From Mesorhizobium koreense (lineage in GTDB: Bacteria; Pseudomonadota; Alphaproteobacteria; Rhizobiales; Rhizobiaceae), in assembly GCF_031656215.1 (NCBI RefSeq), contig NZ_CP134228.1:806001-870000 (forward strand): a stretch of DNA of 64,000 nucleotides, read 5' to 3'. Both the position numbers and the translations under genes were made by a program. Below, piece after piece: positions 26,691 to 34,431 of this stretch. The notes beneath the pieces are model-generated. The model saw nothing but the letters and a program-made list of their open reading frames with translations, was not told the DNA's origin and searched no databases. Each line of letters begins with the position of its first letter. Position 1 is the stretch's first letter.

Positions 26691-28489
26691 GCGAAGATGC
26701 CGTGCATGAACCAGCGCGGGCCTTGCGGGGCCTCGCCGTAGAGGCCCTGCCGGTAGAGCCAGAAGCGCCGGCCCTCCTCGTCCTCGACGCGGAAATAGTC
26801 GCGTGTCCCTTCGCTTCCGTCCCCGCGCCACCATTCCGGCGCGATGCGTTCCGGCCCCTCGGATGCCGCGACACGATGGAATACGCGGCGCCAGCGGAAG
26901 GAGGCGGGCGCGCCTTCCGGAACCTCCGCCGCGATCGCTTCGATCGGCTCGGGAGAGGAGAATAGACGGATCGGGCGTTCGGGGAGATGCGGGGCGGTAC
27001 CCCCACCCCTGCCCCCTCCCCACAAGGGGGAGGCAATCGCATATGAAGTTCGACCCCCACTCCGATTTGCTTCGCAAACCACCTCTCCCCCGCTCGACGG
27101 GGGAGAGGAAGTGCCGGCCGCTAGGCTAGGCTCCTTTCCTCGCCCCCACGAAAGTGGGGGAGAGGTGGCGCGCGAAGCGCGACGGAGTGGGGGATATTTG
27201 GTCATATGCGATAGTTCTGCCCCTTGTGGGGAGGAGGTGATTTCATATGCGGCGGTCCTTCCGGCAAAGGGTACGGCTGCGGCCGCACGTTCGGGCAGAT
27301 GGCTTTCGACGGGGATGGCCTTCAGCACGGCATGGTCGCCAAGGCGCGCCCGGATGCGGTCGGAGAACAGGACCAGCCTTTCCTCCTCCGATGCATCCTC
27401 TCCGGAAAAATCGGCCTGCCATGCCTCGAAGCGGGCAAGGGAAAGGGCTGAAAGCCTTACCAGATCGAAACCGAAGCCCGCGTCGATCCGGTCTTCAAGC
27501 GCAGCGAGCTTTTCATGGAAAAGGAGGCCGATCCTGTCCGGGTCGCGTAGCGGCCGCGCGGTGCCGACCGCGATCCGGCTGACGGCGCCGTCGACCCGGA
27601 AAAGCGCCAGTTGCAGGGATCGCGCGCCTTCTCCACGCCGCTCGAGGTCCGCCTTCAGCGTAGCGGCGAGCAATCCGACCAGCCGCTCGATCGCCTCCAT
27701 CGTCACGATCGGCTCGACGAGCCGGCGCTCCACCGCGAGCGGCGGTGCCGGCAGGCGCGGCGATATCGGCTCCTCCACCTGGCCGAGCGCCTGGTCGATG
27801 CGTAGGAAAAGGAGCTTGCCGAAGCGCCGGGCAAGCGGCGCGCGCGGCGTCTGCATGACCGCGCCCACGGTCCTCAGGCCAACGCTTTCCAGCCCGCCGC
27901 GCACCGCCGCGTCAAGCCGAAGCGCCGGCAAGGGCAGCGGCGCCAGCGCCTCCGCCTCGTCTCCCTCTTCGATTGCCGAGAGGGAAAAACGCGCCGCGGC
28001 CCATGCCGCTCCCGGCGTCGAGGCGATGCTCGCACGAAGATCGAATCCCTGATGGAAGAAGCGGGCAAGGATATCGTCGAGCATCGCCTTTTCGCCGCCG
28101 AAGAGATGGGCGCAGCCGGTTATGTCGAGGAAAAGGCCGTCCTCGCCTTCCAGCGCCACCAGCGGCGTGTAGCGGTCGCACCAGTCGGCGAGGCTTTCGA
28201 GCAGACGCCTGTCCGCCACCGGATCGGTCTCGGCGATCTCGATCCCGGGGTGCATGGCACACGCATCCGCGATCCCCACGCCGCGCTTCAAGCCGAGCGC
28301 CTCGGCCTGTTCATCAAGCGCTGCGATGCGTCTCGTATTGTTCTCGTGGCGGCTGACGATGAGGGGCGTTCGTTTCATCTGTGCCGACCGGGCCGCCATC
28401 CGGGAACGCCAGGAGCGTCCGTGCCGCTGGCGCAGGATGCGGTCGGTCGGAAGATGCGGAAACCACAATGCCAATATTCTCTGTCCCAT
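26687..28489 (-). CDS. imuB: ImuB, Y-family polymerase-like mutasome protein, with in-frame repeat insertion
   Basis: The 600-residue protein starts [20 protein letters not shown] and shows the Y-family fold with [15 protein letters not shown] and the thumb/little-finger region. ImuB bridges DnaE2, ImuA and the beta clamp and is regarded as catalytically inactive. C-terminal conserved blocks PERPIRLF and [23 protein letters not shown] are intact. Between residues about 415 and 495 the chain is Ser/Pro/Gly-rich ([17 protein letters not shown]) because a 225-bp palindromic repeat has inserted in frame. The start is ATG 28489; the upstream open frame is imuA in another frame. The stop overlaps dnaE2. 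Confidence 0.92.
   Translation of the reverse strand: MGQRILALWFPHLPTDRILRQRHGRSWRSRMAARSAQMKRTPLIVSRHENNTRRIAALDEQAEALGLKRGVGIADACAMHPGIEIAETDPVADRRLLESLADWCDRYTPLVALEGEDGLFLDITGCAHLFGGEKAMLDDILARFFHQGFDLRASIASTPGAAWAAARFSLSAIEEGDEAEALAPLPLPALRLDAAVRGGLESVGLRTVGAVMQTPRAPLARRFGKLLFLRIDQALGQVEEPISPRLPAPPLAVERRLVEPIVTMEAIERLVGLLAATLKADLERRGEGARSLQLALFRVDGAVSRIAVGTARPLRDPDRIGLLFHEKLAALEDRIDAGFGFDLVRLSALSLARFEAWQADFSGEDASEEERLVLFSDRIRARLGDHAVLKAIPVESHLPERAAAAVPFAGRTAAYEITSSPQGAELSHMTKYPPLRRASRATSPPLSWGRGKEPSLAAGTSSPPSSGGEVVCEANRSGGRTSYAIASPLWGGGRGGGTAPHLPERPIRLFSSPEPIEAIAAEVPEGAPASFRWRRVFHRVAASEGPERIAPEWWRGDGSEGTRDYFRVEDEEGRRFWLYRQGLYGEAPQGPRWFMHGIFA
27013..27237. repeat. Palindromic repeat inserted in imuB, copy B
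   Basis: The core 27054-27193 is 140 bp and matches, in reverse orientation, the repeat at 7506-7645 (CCCCCACTCCG ends, CCACCTCTCCCCC inner arms). Outside it lie a second pair of inverted arms, 27013-27046 (CCCCTCCCCACAAGGGG then GCATATGA) and 27202-27237 (TCATATGCGATAG then CCCCTTGTGGGGAGG). The total of 225 bp is a multiple of three, and the imuB frame stays open throughout, adding about 75 residues. Confidence 0.85.
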
Positions 28490-29324
28490 GGTCTTCCTGC
28501 CGTCTTTCGCGGAAGCCGCGCTCGGCGGCATCCCATTCGAGGATGAATTCTCCGGACGCGGCGTTCCGGCTCTTGCCGATGCCGACGGTGAAGGAAGGCG
28601 GGCCGATGGAGTGGGCAAGCGGGCCGGCAAGCGTCGATCGGGGCCGGGCGCGCGCCGGCGCAACGACAAGCCGGAGCGGCGCTGCGGTCGGCTCGGCAAA
28701 ACCCGCCTCACGCAACAGGAAGAGAGGCCGGCCGGCCTGGAGCGCACGCCGGTGCAGGCGTCTTGTCGCGGTGAGGTCGAGCCGGCGCGGATTGCCTCCG
28801 GTTTCGAGGAATGTCGCCGAAAGGGCTTTCAGCCGCGCCGCCTCCTCGGCGATCCAGAGAGCGTCCCGGAGCCGGCGGGGGGCGGAGAAGAGGACAGCGC
28901 CCGGCCCGAGGCCGAAACGCGCGCAAAGACCCGGAAGGTAGGGGGTACCCGTCTCCTTGAAGATGTCCGCCGTACCGATCCACAAGAGCGGCCCGATCAC
29001 CTCCTCCTTCAGGAGAAGGCTTGCCAGCGCAAGCGCAAAGCCTGCCACCGCTCCGGCGTCGCGTGCCTCCGCACCGTGGATCTCGATGAGGCCGGCTCGC
29101 GGCAGACCACCGCCGAGAGCAGCATCAAGGGATTCCGCACCTGTCCGCAACAGGGACGAGCGTCCCATGCCGGCGGCCTGACCGTCGCGGCGCCTGAGGA
29201 TGCCGCCTGCATCCTCAGGCGCGCCGGACGGCTCGACCAGCCTGTCGGCAAGGACGCCCTCGATCTTTGCGATTTCCCGGCGCAGGGCAGAAATGGTCTC
29301 CCGCGCCATGGCGTGGCTGGCCAT
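28314..29324 (-). CDS. imuA: ImuA, SOS mutasome RecA-like protein
   Basis: ImuA is the first gene of the damage-inducible mutasome. The 336-residue protein has LRTGAESLDAALGGGLPRAGLIEIHG, a RecA/RadA-like N-terminal block lacking a full Walker A, GPLLWIGTADIFKETGTPYLPGL and a GKSRNAASGEFILEWDAAERGF end region that normally sits close to the C-terminus. The frame continues about 58 residues further and overlaps imuB by 176 nt, unusual for this pair and probably due to a lost stop codon. The start is ATG 29324. It is divergent from glmM, and a LexA box lies 27 nt upstream. Confidence 0.88.
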   Translation of the reverse strand: MASHAMARETISALRREIAKIEGVLADRLVEPSGAPEDAGGILRRRDGQAAGMGRSSLLRTGAESLDAALGGGLPRAGLIEIHGAEARDAGAVAGFALALASLLLKEEVIGPLLWIGTADIFKETGTPYLPGLCARFGLGPGAVLFSAPRRLRDALWIAEEAARLKALSATFLETGGNPRRLDLTATRRLHRRALQAGRPLFLLREAGFAEPTAAPLRLVVAPARARPRSTLAGPLAHSIGPPSFTVGIGKSRNAASGEFILEWDAAERGFRERRQEDHGTENIGIVVSASSDRPHPAPAARTLLAFPDGGPVGTDETNAPHRQPPREQYETHRSA

Positions 29325-29350
29325 GACGGTATCCGCTCTTCCGACAATTT

Positions 29351-29365
29351 GTTCATGCTATGTTC
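29351..29365 (-). promoter_or_regulatory. Alphaproteobacterial LexA (SOS) box
   Basis: GTTCATGCTATGTTC is an exact match to the alphaproteobacterial LexA consensus GTTC-N7-GTTC. It lies 27 nt upstream of the imuA start, where LexA would block transcription until DNA damage. imuA-imuB-dnaE2 are established SOS genes, which supports the assignment. Confidence 0.85.
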
Positions 29366-29611
29366 TTATGGATTCCAGAGCTCTCCCGAAGAGTCAAGCG
29401 TCTTCCTTCCGCAGGAGAAAAGAATTTATTCCTGTCCGTGCCGATATGTTCGCTTTATGGAATTCCTTAAAGAACCCGTTTACCTTTCTCCAAGGAAGGG
29501 GGCGCACGCTAGCAAAGCGTAACATGCCCTCATATAAATTGATAAACGCATCCCGGCCGCTCCGTGGCAGATGATGCCGAAAGCCTGATGAATTCTGGGG
29601 ATTCGAGACCG

Positions 29612-30964
29612 ATGTCAAAGCGCTATTTCGGAACGGATGGCATCCGCGGACACGCCAATTCCTTTCCGATGACGCCGGCGATCGCCATGCGGGTCGGCAT
29701 GGCGGCCGGCATGTCCTTCCAGCGCGGGACGCACCGCCACCGCGTCGTCATCGGCAAGGACACACGCCTTTCCGGCTACATGATCGAGAATGCGCTGGTG
29801 GCCGGTTTCTGCTCCGCCGGCATGGACGTGTTTTTGCTCGGCCCTATTCCCACGCCCGCCGTCGCCATGCTGTCGCGCTCGCTGAGAGCCGATATCGGCG
29901 TCATGATCTCGGCCTCCCACAATCCCTACCAGGACAACGGCATCAAGCTGTTCGGTCCCGATGGCTACAAGCTTTCCGACGAGATCGAGGAGCGCATCGA
30001 GCATCTCCTCGAGAACGAAGATGAGATCAGCGTCGCTGACGCCGACAGCCTCGGCCGCGCCAAGCGCGTCGACGGCGTGCATGACCGCTATATCGAATTC
30101 GCCAAGCGCACCTTGCCGCGCTCCATGTCGCTGTCGGGCATGCGGGTGGTCGTCGATTGCGCCAACGGCGCGGCCTACAAGGTGGCGCCGGCCGCACTTT
30201 GGGAACTCGGCGCCGAGGTCATCACCATCAATGGCGAGCCAAACGGCTTCAACATCAACAAGGATTGTGGCTCCACCAATCCGCTCAGCCTGTGCAAGAA
30301 GGTGCATGAGGTGCGCGCCGATATCGGCATCGCGCTCGACGGCGATGCCGACCGCATGGTGATCGTCGACGAGAACGGCACGGTGATCGACGGCGACCAG
30401 GTGATGGCGCTGATCGCCGAATCCTGGAACGAGAGCGGCAGGCTTGCCGGCGGCGGCATCGTCGCCACCGTCATGTCCAATCTCGGCCTGGAGCGCTTCC
30501 TGAACGACGCGGGGCTGACGCTGCTGCGCACCCAGGTCGGCGACCGCTATGTCGTCGAACACATGCGCCAGCACGGGCTGAATGTCGGTGGCGAGCAGTC
30601 CGGCCACATCATCCTCTCCGATTTCTCCACGACCGGCGACGGACTTGTCTCGGCGCTGCAGGTGCTCGCCTGCATCAAGCGCACCGGCCGGCCGGCGAGC
30701 GAGGTCTGCCGCAAGTTCGAGCCGGTGCCGCAGATGCTGAAGAATGTCCGCTTCTCCGGCGACAAGCCGCTGGAAAGCGCGCCGGTGAAGGCCGTCATCG
30801 AGGACGCGCGCAACCGGCTGGGCGATAGCGGCCGGCTGGTCATCCGCGCATCGGGAACCGAGCCGCTCATCCGCGTCATGGCGGAGGCCGACGACCGCTC
30901 GCTCGTCGAAGCCGTCGTCGACGATATCGTCGGGATCATCTCGGATACGCGCAGCGCCGCCTGA
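29612..30964 (+). CDS. glmM: Phosphoglucosamine mutase
   Basis: It interconverts glucosamine 6-phosphate and 1-phosphate for UDP-GlcNAc and peptidoglycan synthesis. The 450-residue enzyme begins [16 protein letters not shown], has the phosphoserine active site [17 protein letters not shown], the Mg site [13 protein letters not shown] and the phosphate-binding [17 protein letters not shown] 29612 fits the conserved start; the frame is open 16 codons upstream. In related genomes glmM often follows ftsH; here a divergent imuA operon is its neighbour. Confidence 0.97.
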   Translation: MSKRYFGTDGIRGHANSFPMTPAIAMRVGMAAGMSFQRGTHRHRVVIGKDTRLSGYMIENALVAGFCSAGMDVFLLGPIPTPAVAMLSRSLRADIGVMISASHNPYQDNGIKLFGPDGYKLSDEIEERIEHLLENEDEISVADADSLGRAKRVDGVHDRYIEFAKRTLPRSMSLSGMRVVVDCANGAAYKVAPAALWELGAEVITINGEPNGFNINKDCGSTNPLSLCKKVHEVRADIGIALDGDADRMVIVDENGTVIDGDQVMALIAESWNESGRLAGGGIVATVMSNLGLERFLNDAGLTLLRTQVGDRYVVEHMRQHGLNVGGEQSGHIILSDFSTTGDGLVSALQVLACIKRTGRPASEVCRKFEPVPQMLKNVRFSGDKPLESAPVKAVIEDARNRLGDSGRLVIRASGTEPLIRVMAEADDRSLVEAVVDDIVGIISDTRSAA

Positions 30965-31065
30965 GACCAAACCCTACCGGGAACGCCGTCTTTTCACCGT
31001 CGGACCCGTCGGCGAGGGTCCTTCGCGCCGCTTTCGCGCGGGAGGATCGTGGTTAAAGATTAGGG

Positions 31066-31081
31066 TTAAGCCGAATTTAAC
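31066..31081 (+). promoter_or_regulatory. CtrA binding site upstream of first OMP gene
   Basis: TTAAGCCGAATTTAAC is an exact match to the CtrA consensus TTAA-N7-TTAAC, ending 72 nt before the ATG of the first OMP gene. A further GGTTAAAGATTAGGG stretch lies just upstream. The match to the OMP paralogue 1 kb away argues that it is functional. Confidence 0.65.
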
Positions 31082-31153
31082 TAAATAGGCTGCATTATCC
31101 CTTTCACGTTCAACCGAGGGTACGCCTTTCAGCCGGCGTCAAGGGGATGTGTC

Positions 31154-32014
31154 ATGTTTGCAAAGTCGAAGTCGGCCTTGCTCGGAATTCTGTTTCTGGC
31201 CGGCATCTCGGCGCCAGCCGCCGCCGCCGATCTTTATGAGCCGCCGGTGGTTCCGGCGCCGGTCTATCAGCCCGTCGAGACAGGCGGCTGGTACATTCGC
31301 GGCGATGTCGACTATCACTGGTCGAAGCTGCGCGGCGCGAACTACATCACTTATGGCGGTGCCCCTTGCGGGGGCTGTACGCCTGGCAATGATTTCGATT
31401 CGACCAAACTCGACGGGTCATGGTCTCTCGGTATTGGTGCCGGCTACAACATCAATTCCTATCTGCGTACAGACCTGACCGCCGACTACTGGTTCAAGTC
31501 CGACTTCACCGGCAAATCGAGTAGCGCCGGTCCATGCGGTGGCGGTGCCGGGCCGTGCAGTTCGGTCGATAAATCGTCGATGAGCGCGCTACTGCTGCTT
31601 GCCAACGCCTATGTCGATCTGGGTACCTGGCACGGCGTCACGCCTTATCTCGGCGCGGGCATCGGCGGTGCGCACGTCAAATGGGATGATTTTAAGGGTA
31701 CGGATTCGAGCGGAGCGACCTCTGTTGAAGACGGCGCTTCGGACTGGCGGTTCGCCTATGCGCTCATGGCCGGCGCTTCCTACTGCCTGACGCATAATCT
31801 CGACCTCGATATCGGCTATCGGTTCACGCATATCCAAGGTGGCAAGATATTCAAGTACACTGCCTCGTCGAATGTAGGACCGGGCTACGACGACGGCATG
31901 AACGTGCATGAGGTCCGCGCTGGCCTGCGCTACAATTTCGGCGGCAGCAATCGTGATGGCTGCGGCGAACAGATGGCCTATGTGCCGCCCGAGCCGGCGC
32001 CCGTCTACAAGTAA
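31154..32014 (+). CDS. Omp25/Omp31-like outer-membrane beta-barrel protein (Cys-containing)
   Basis: A 286-residue porin-like surface protein. Residues 1-25 form a signal peptide (LLGILFLAGISAPAAAA, cleavage before DLYEPP). The mature part has alternating barrel strands such as GGWYIRGDVDYHWS, LGIGAGYNINSYLRTDLTADY and DLDIGYRFTHIQGG, and the terminal strand VRAGLRYNFGG. It then continues about 20 residues (DGCGEQMAYVPPEPAPVYK) beyond that strand. Six Cys in the mature part (APCGGC, GPCGGGAGPC, SYC, DGC) are unusual for an OMP. Homologues in Brucella and rhizobia are abundant structural OMPs. Confidence 0.9.
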   Translation: MFAKSKSALLGILFLAGISAPAAAADLYEPPVVPAPVYQPVETGGWYIRGDVDYHWSKLRGANYITYGGAPCGGCTPGNDFDSTKLDGSWSLGIGAGYNINSYLRTDLTADYWFKSDFTGKSSSAGPCGGGAGPCSSVDKSSMSALLLLANAYVDLGTWHGVTPYLGAGIGGAHVKWDDFKGTDSSGATSVEDGASDWRFAYALMAGASYCLTHNLDLDIGYRFTHIQGGKIFKYTASSNVGPGYDDGMNVHEVRAGLRYNFGGSNRDGCGEQMAYVPPEPAPVYK

Positions 32015-32041
32015 TCAACCCGCAATTCTCCCGACATCCAA

Positions 32042-32071
32042 CCGCCCGGCACATGCCGGGCGGTTTTCTTT
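32042..32071 (+). terminator. Rho-independent terminator after first OMP gene
   Basis: CCGCCCGGCA and TGCCGGGCGG form a strong GC stem, followed by TTTTCTTT. It lies 28 nt after the OMP stop, so the two OMP genes are probably separate transcripts, each with its own CtrA site. Confidence 0.85.
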
Positions 32072-32107
32072 GAGGCAATAAAATCAATTCTTTACGGGAT
32101 GTTATCC

Positions 32108-32123
32108 TTAACCGCGACTTAAC
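32108..32123 (+). promoter_or_regulatory. CtrA binding site upstream of second OMP gene
   Basis: TTAACCGCGACTTAAC exactly matches TTAA-N7-TTAAC and ends 48 nt before the second OMP start codon. A third TTAA follows at 32132. Position relative to the start resembles the first OMP gene, which carries the same kind of site. Confidence 0.65.
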
Positions 32124-32171
32124 CACTATCGTTAATGATGCTCCTCACAAACAGGCTGGGGAGCTTTTGCC

Positions 32172-32909
32172 ATGTCCCGCTTTTCGAAGATCATACTGTC
32201 GGCAGCCGCGCTGGCGCTCACGCCGCTCGCGCCCGCTCTTGCCGCGGATTACGAACCTCCGGTGGTAGTCAGCCCGCCCGACCAGTTCGTGCCGGTCGAG
32301 GTGGGAACCGGCTGGTACCTGCGCGGCGACATCGCCTACGGCGCCAACCATTCCTTCAAGAATGTCGATTTCGCCGCCACGCCCGTCCGCTACAGCGAGG
32401 ACGAGACCACGTTTTCCGGAAGCATCGGCTTCGGCTATCACTTCACCGACTGGCTCCGGGCAGATCTCAATCTCGGCTATCTGCCGGGAAACAAGGTTTC
32501 GGGCAGCTACGACGACGGCGTCATAGATGCGGCCGCCAAGGTCACGAACAACGCGTGGTACGGCATGGCTAATGTCTATGCCGATCTCGGCACCTATGTT
32601 GGGATCACGCCCTATATCGGCGCCGGCGCCGGCCTCATCCGCAGCAACCCCCGGGTAAGCGGACACTATTACGACGCCGCAACTACCGTCGATTTCCACG
32701 ACAGCTCGCCGAACTATTCCTTCGCTTACACACTGAATGCGGGCCTGAGCTACGCGGTGTCGAGCGATCTGTCCGTCGATCTCGGCTACCAGTATCTTTC
32801 CGCGCCAGATGCGGAGTGGGTGAGGCTCGAAAGCCCTTCCACCTACTCGACCCACAAGGGTATCAACTATCACCAAATTCGGCTCGGCCTTCGATACGAT
32901 CTTTGGTAA
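32172..32909 (+). CDS. Omp25/Omp31-like outer-membrane beta-barrel protein
   Basis: A 245-residue paralogue of the upstream OMP. The signal peptide reads KIILSAAALALTPLAPALA, and the mature protein starts ADYEPPVVV, similar to the neighbour's ADLYEPPVV. Barrel strands include GTGWYLRGDIAYGANHSF, SGSIGFGYHFTDWLRADLNLGY and the terminal IRLGLRYDLW, which ends in an aromatic residue as the BAM machinery requires. It contains no Cys. Both proteins probably form eight-stranded barrels. The gene stands alone downstream of a terminator and a CtrA site. Confidence 0.9.
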   Translation: MSRFSKIILSAAALALTPLAPALAADYEPPVVVSPPDQFVPVEVGTGWYLRGDIAYGANHSFKNVDFAATPVRYSEDETTFSGSIGFGYHFTDWLRADLNLGYLPGNKVSGSYDDGVIDAAAKVTNNAWYGMANVYADLGTYVGITPYIGAGAGLIRSNPRVSGHYYDAATTVDFHDSSPNYSFAYTLNAGLSYAVSSDLSVDLGYQYLSAPDAEWVRLESPSTYSTHKGINYHQIRLGLRYDLW

Positions 32910-33011
32910 GCTCCCGATCGATGAGGATTTTCAAGCGGCGGGCCAAGGTCCGCCGCCTTGTTTTGGACCAGACCGATCTCCGATATCCTCTCCGCGACGT
33001 AAACTTTTCTC

Positions 33012-33091
33012 TTGACGCCGCGCCCGTCCGTCCTTATCGCCGTCCGTGGGCCACCCCTCCCCAACGAGGGGCGTGCTATCTGGAAGGATAG
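33012..33091 (+). promoter_or_regulatory. serC promoter and putative serC-motif leader RNA
   Basis: TTGACG (33012) and TTATCG (33034) form a plausible promoter. The transcript would contain hairpin CCCCTC/GAGGGG (33054-33071), then hairpin CTATC/GATAG (33076-33091) whose loop TGGAAG and 3' arm include the ribosome-binding site GGAAGGA just before the serC ATG. Two hairpins in this position, the second covering the RBS, match the description of the serC RNA motif found upstream of serC in alphaproteobacteria. The call rests on layout, not on a covariance search. Confidence 0.55.
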
Positions 33092-33095
33092 GTAA

Positions 33096-34271
33096 ATGAC
33101 GACAGATGCGAAGCCCGGACTCCGTCCGGCCAATCCCCATTTTTCATCCGGTCCCTGCGCCAAACGTCCCGGCTGGACGGTCGAAGCCTTGCGTGACGCT
33201 GCGCTCGGCCGCTCGCACCGCGCCAAGCTCGGCAAGACCAAGCTCGAACGGGCGATCGAGCTAACCCGCGAAATCCTTCAGGTGCCCGCCAGCTACCGGA
33301 TCGGCATCGTCCCGGCGTCCGACACCGGCGCGGTCGAGATGGCGCTCTGGTCGCTGCTCGGCGCCCGCGGCGTCGACATGGTCGCCTGGGAAAGCTTTGG
33401 CGCCGGCTGGGTTACGGATACGGTCAAGCAGCTAAAGCTTACCGACGCGCGTATCATCGAGGCGGCCTACGGCGAGCTGCCCGACCTCTCCAAAGTCGAT
33501 TTCGACCGTGACGTGGTCTTCACCTGGAACGGCACCACCTCCGGCGTCCGCGTCCCGAACGCCGATTTCATACCCGCCGATCGCAAGGGGCTGACGATCT
33601 GCGACGCGACCTCGGCCGCCTTCGCCCAGCGTCTCGACTTCGCCAAGCTCGATGTCGTCACCTTCTCCTGGCAGAAGGCTTTGGGCGGCGAGGCCGCGCA
33701 CGGGATGCTGATCCTGTCGCCGCGCGCCGTCGAGCGGCTGGAGAGCTACACGCCGGCATGGCCGCTGCCGAAGATCTTCCGCCTGACCAAAGGCGGCAAG
33801 CTGATCGAGGGCATCTTCAAGGGCGAGACCATCAACACGCCCTCCATGCTGTGCGTGGAGGATTATCTCGATACGCTCGATTGGGCGAAATCGATCGGTG
33901 GGCTGGATGGCCTCATCGCCCGCGCGGATGCCAATTTCGCCGTCATCGACCGATTCGTGGAAAAATCCGGCTGGCTCGGCCATCTCGCGGTCAGGGCCGA
34001 GACGCGCTCCAACACGTCGGTCTGCCTCTCGGTCGTCGATCCGGACGTTGCGATGCTCGACAAGGAGGCGCAGGCGGCCTTCGCCAAGGGCATGGTCGCC
34101 GCACTCGACAAGGAAGGCGTTGCCTACGACATCGGTTCTTATCGCGACGCACCGCCCGGCCTCAGGATCTGGTGCGGAGCGACCGTCGAGACGGCCGATC
34201 TGGAAGCGCTGATGCCCTGGCTCGACTGGGCCTACGCCAACCAGAAGGCGTCGCTCAAGGCAGCCGCCTGA
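33096..34271 (+). CDS. serC: Phosphoserine aminotransferase
   Basis: A PLP enzyme that converts 3-phosphohydroxypyruvate to phosphoserine. The 391-residue protein has the alphaproteobacterial type start [35 protein letters not shown], and the Schiff-base lysine in [18 protein letters not shown]. It is longer than E. coli SerC, matching the TIGR01365 type. serA follows 160 nt downstream, so both steps of serine synthesis are adjacent; a repeat lies between them. Confidence 0.96.
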   Translation: MTTDAKPGLRPANPHFSSGPCAKRPGWTVEALRDAALGRSHRAKLGKTKLERAIELTREILQVPASYRIGIVPASDTGAVEMALWSLLGARGVDMVAWESFGAGWVTDTVKQLKLTDARIIEAAYGELPDLSKVDFDRDVVFTWNGTTSGVRVPNADFIPADRKGLTICDATSAAFAQRLDFAKLDVVTFSWQKALGGEAAHGMLILSPRAVERLESYTPAWPLPKIFRLTKGGKLIEGIFKGETINTPSMLCVEDYLDTLDWAKSIGGLDGLIARADANFAVIDRFVEKSGWLGHLAVRAETRSNTSVCLSVVDPDVAMLDKEAQAAFAKGMVAALDKEGVAYDIGSYRDAPPGLRIWCGATVETADLEALMPWLDWAYANQKASLKAAA

Positions 34272-34299
34272 TCTCCCTGCGGTGTTCTCTTGAACATCC

Positions 34300-34412
34300 T
34301 CATTCGACCTCGCTCCGCCCGGCTGCCTTCTCCACAATGAAAGAAGGAGGGCACCTCCCTTCTCCCCTTGTGGGAGAAGGTGTTGCCGAAGGCGACGGAT
34401 GAGAGGTCAGCA
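34300..34412. repeat. Rhizobial palindromic repeat between serC and serA, copy C (partial)
   Basis: The segment contains hairpin CCTTCTCCC/GGGAGAAGG (34358-34380) with loop CTTGT and a further GAAGGAGG/CCTTCTCC pairing. CCCCTTGTGGG is shared with the outer arms of the element in imuB (27202-27237). It is a degenerate or shorter member of that family and does not resemble a gene. Confidence 0.6.
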
Positions 34413-34431
34413 AACTGACAGGATTTGAAAA

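Noticed and set aside
26691-27077. N-terminal extension of DnaE2 inside imuB
   Set aside because: The conserved [13 protein letters not shown] starts just after ATG 26690, and the extension is a frame shadow of imuB and its repeat.
30990-31020. Terminator after glmM (GGACCC/GGGTCC)
   Set aside because: The stem is only 6 bp with a long loop and no T-tract, too weak to annotate.
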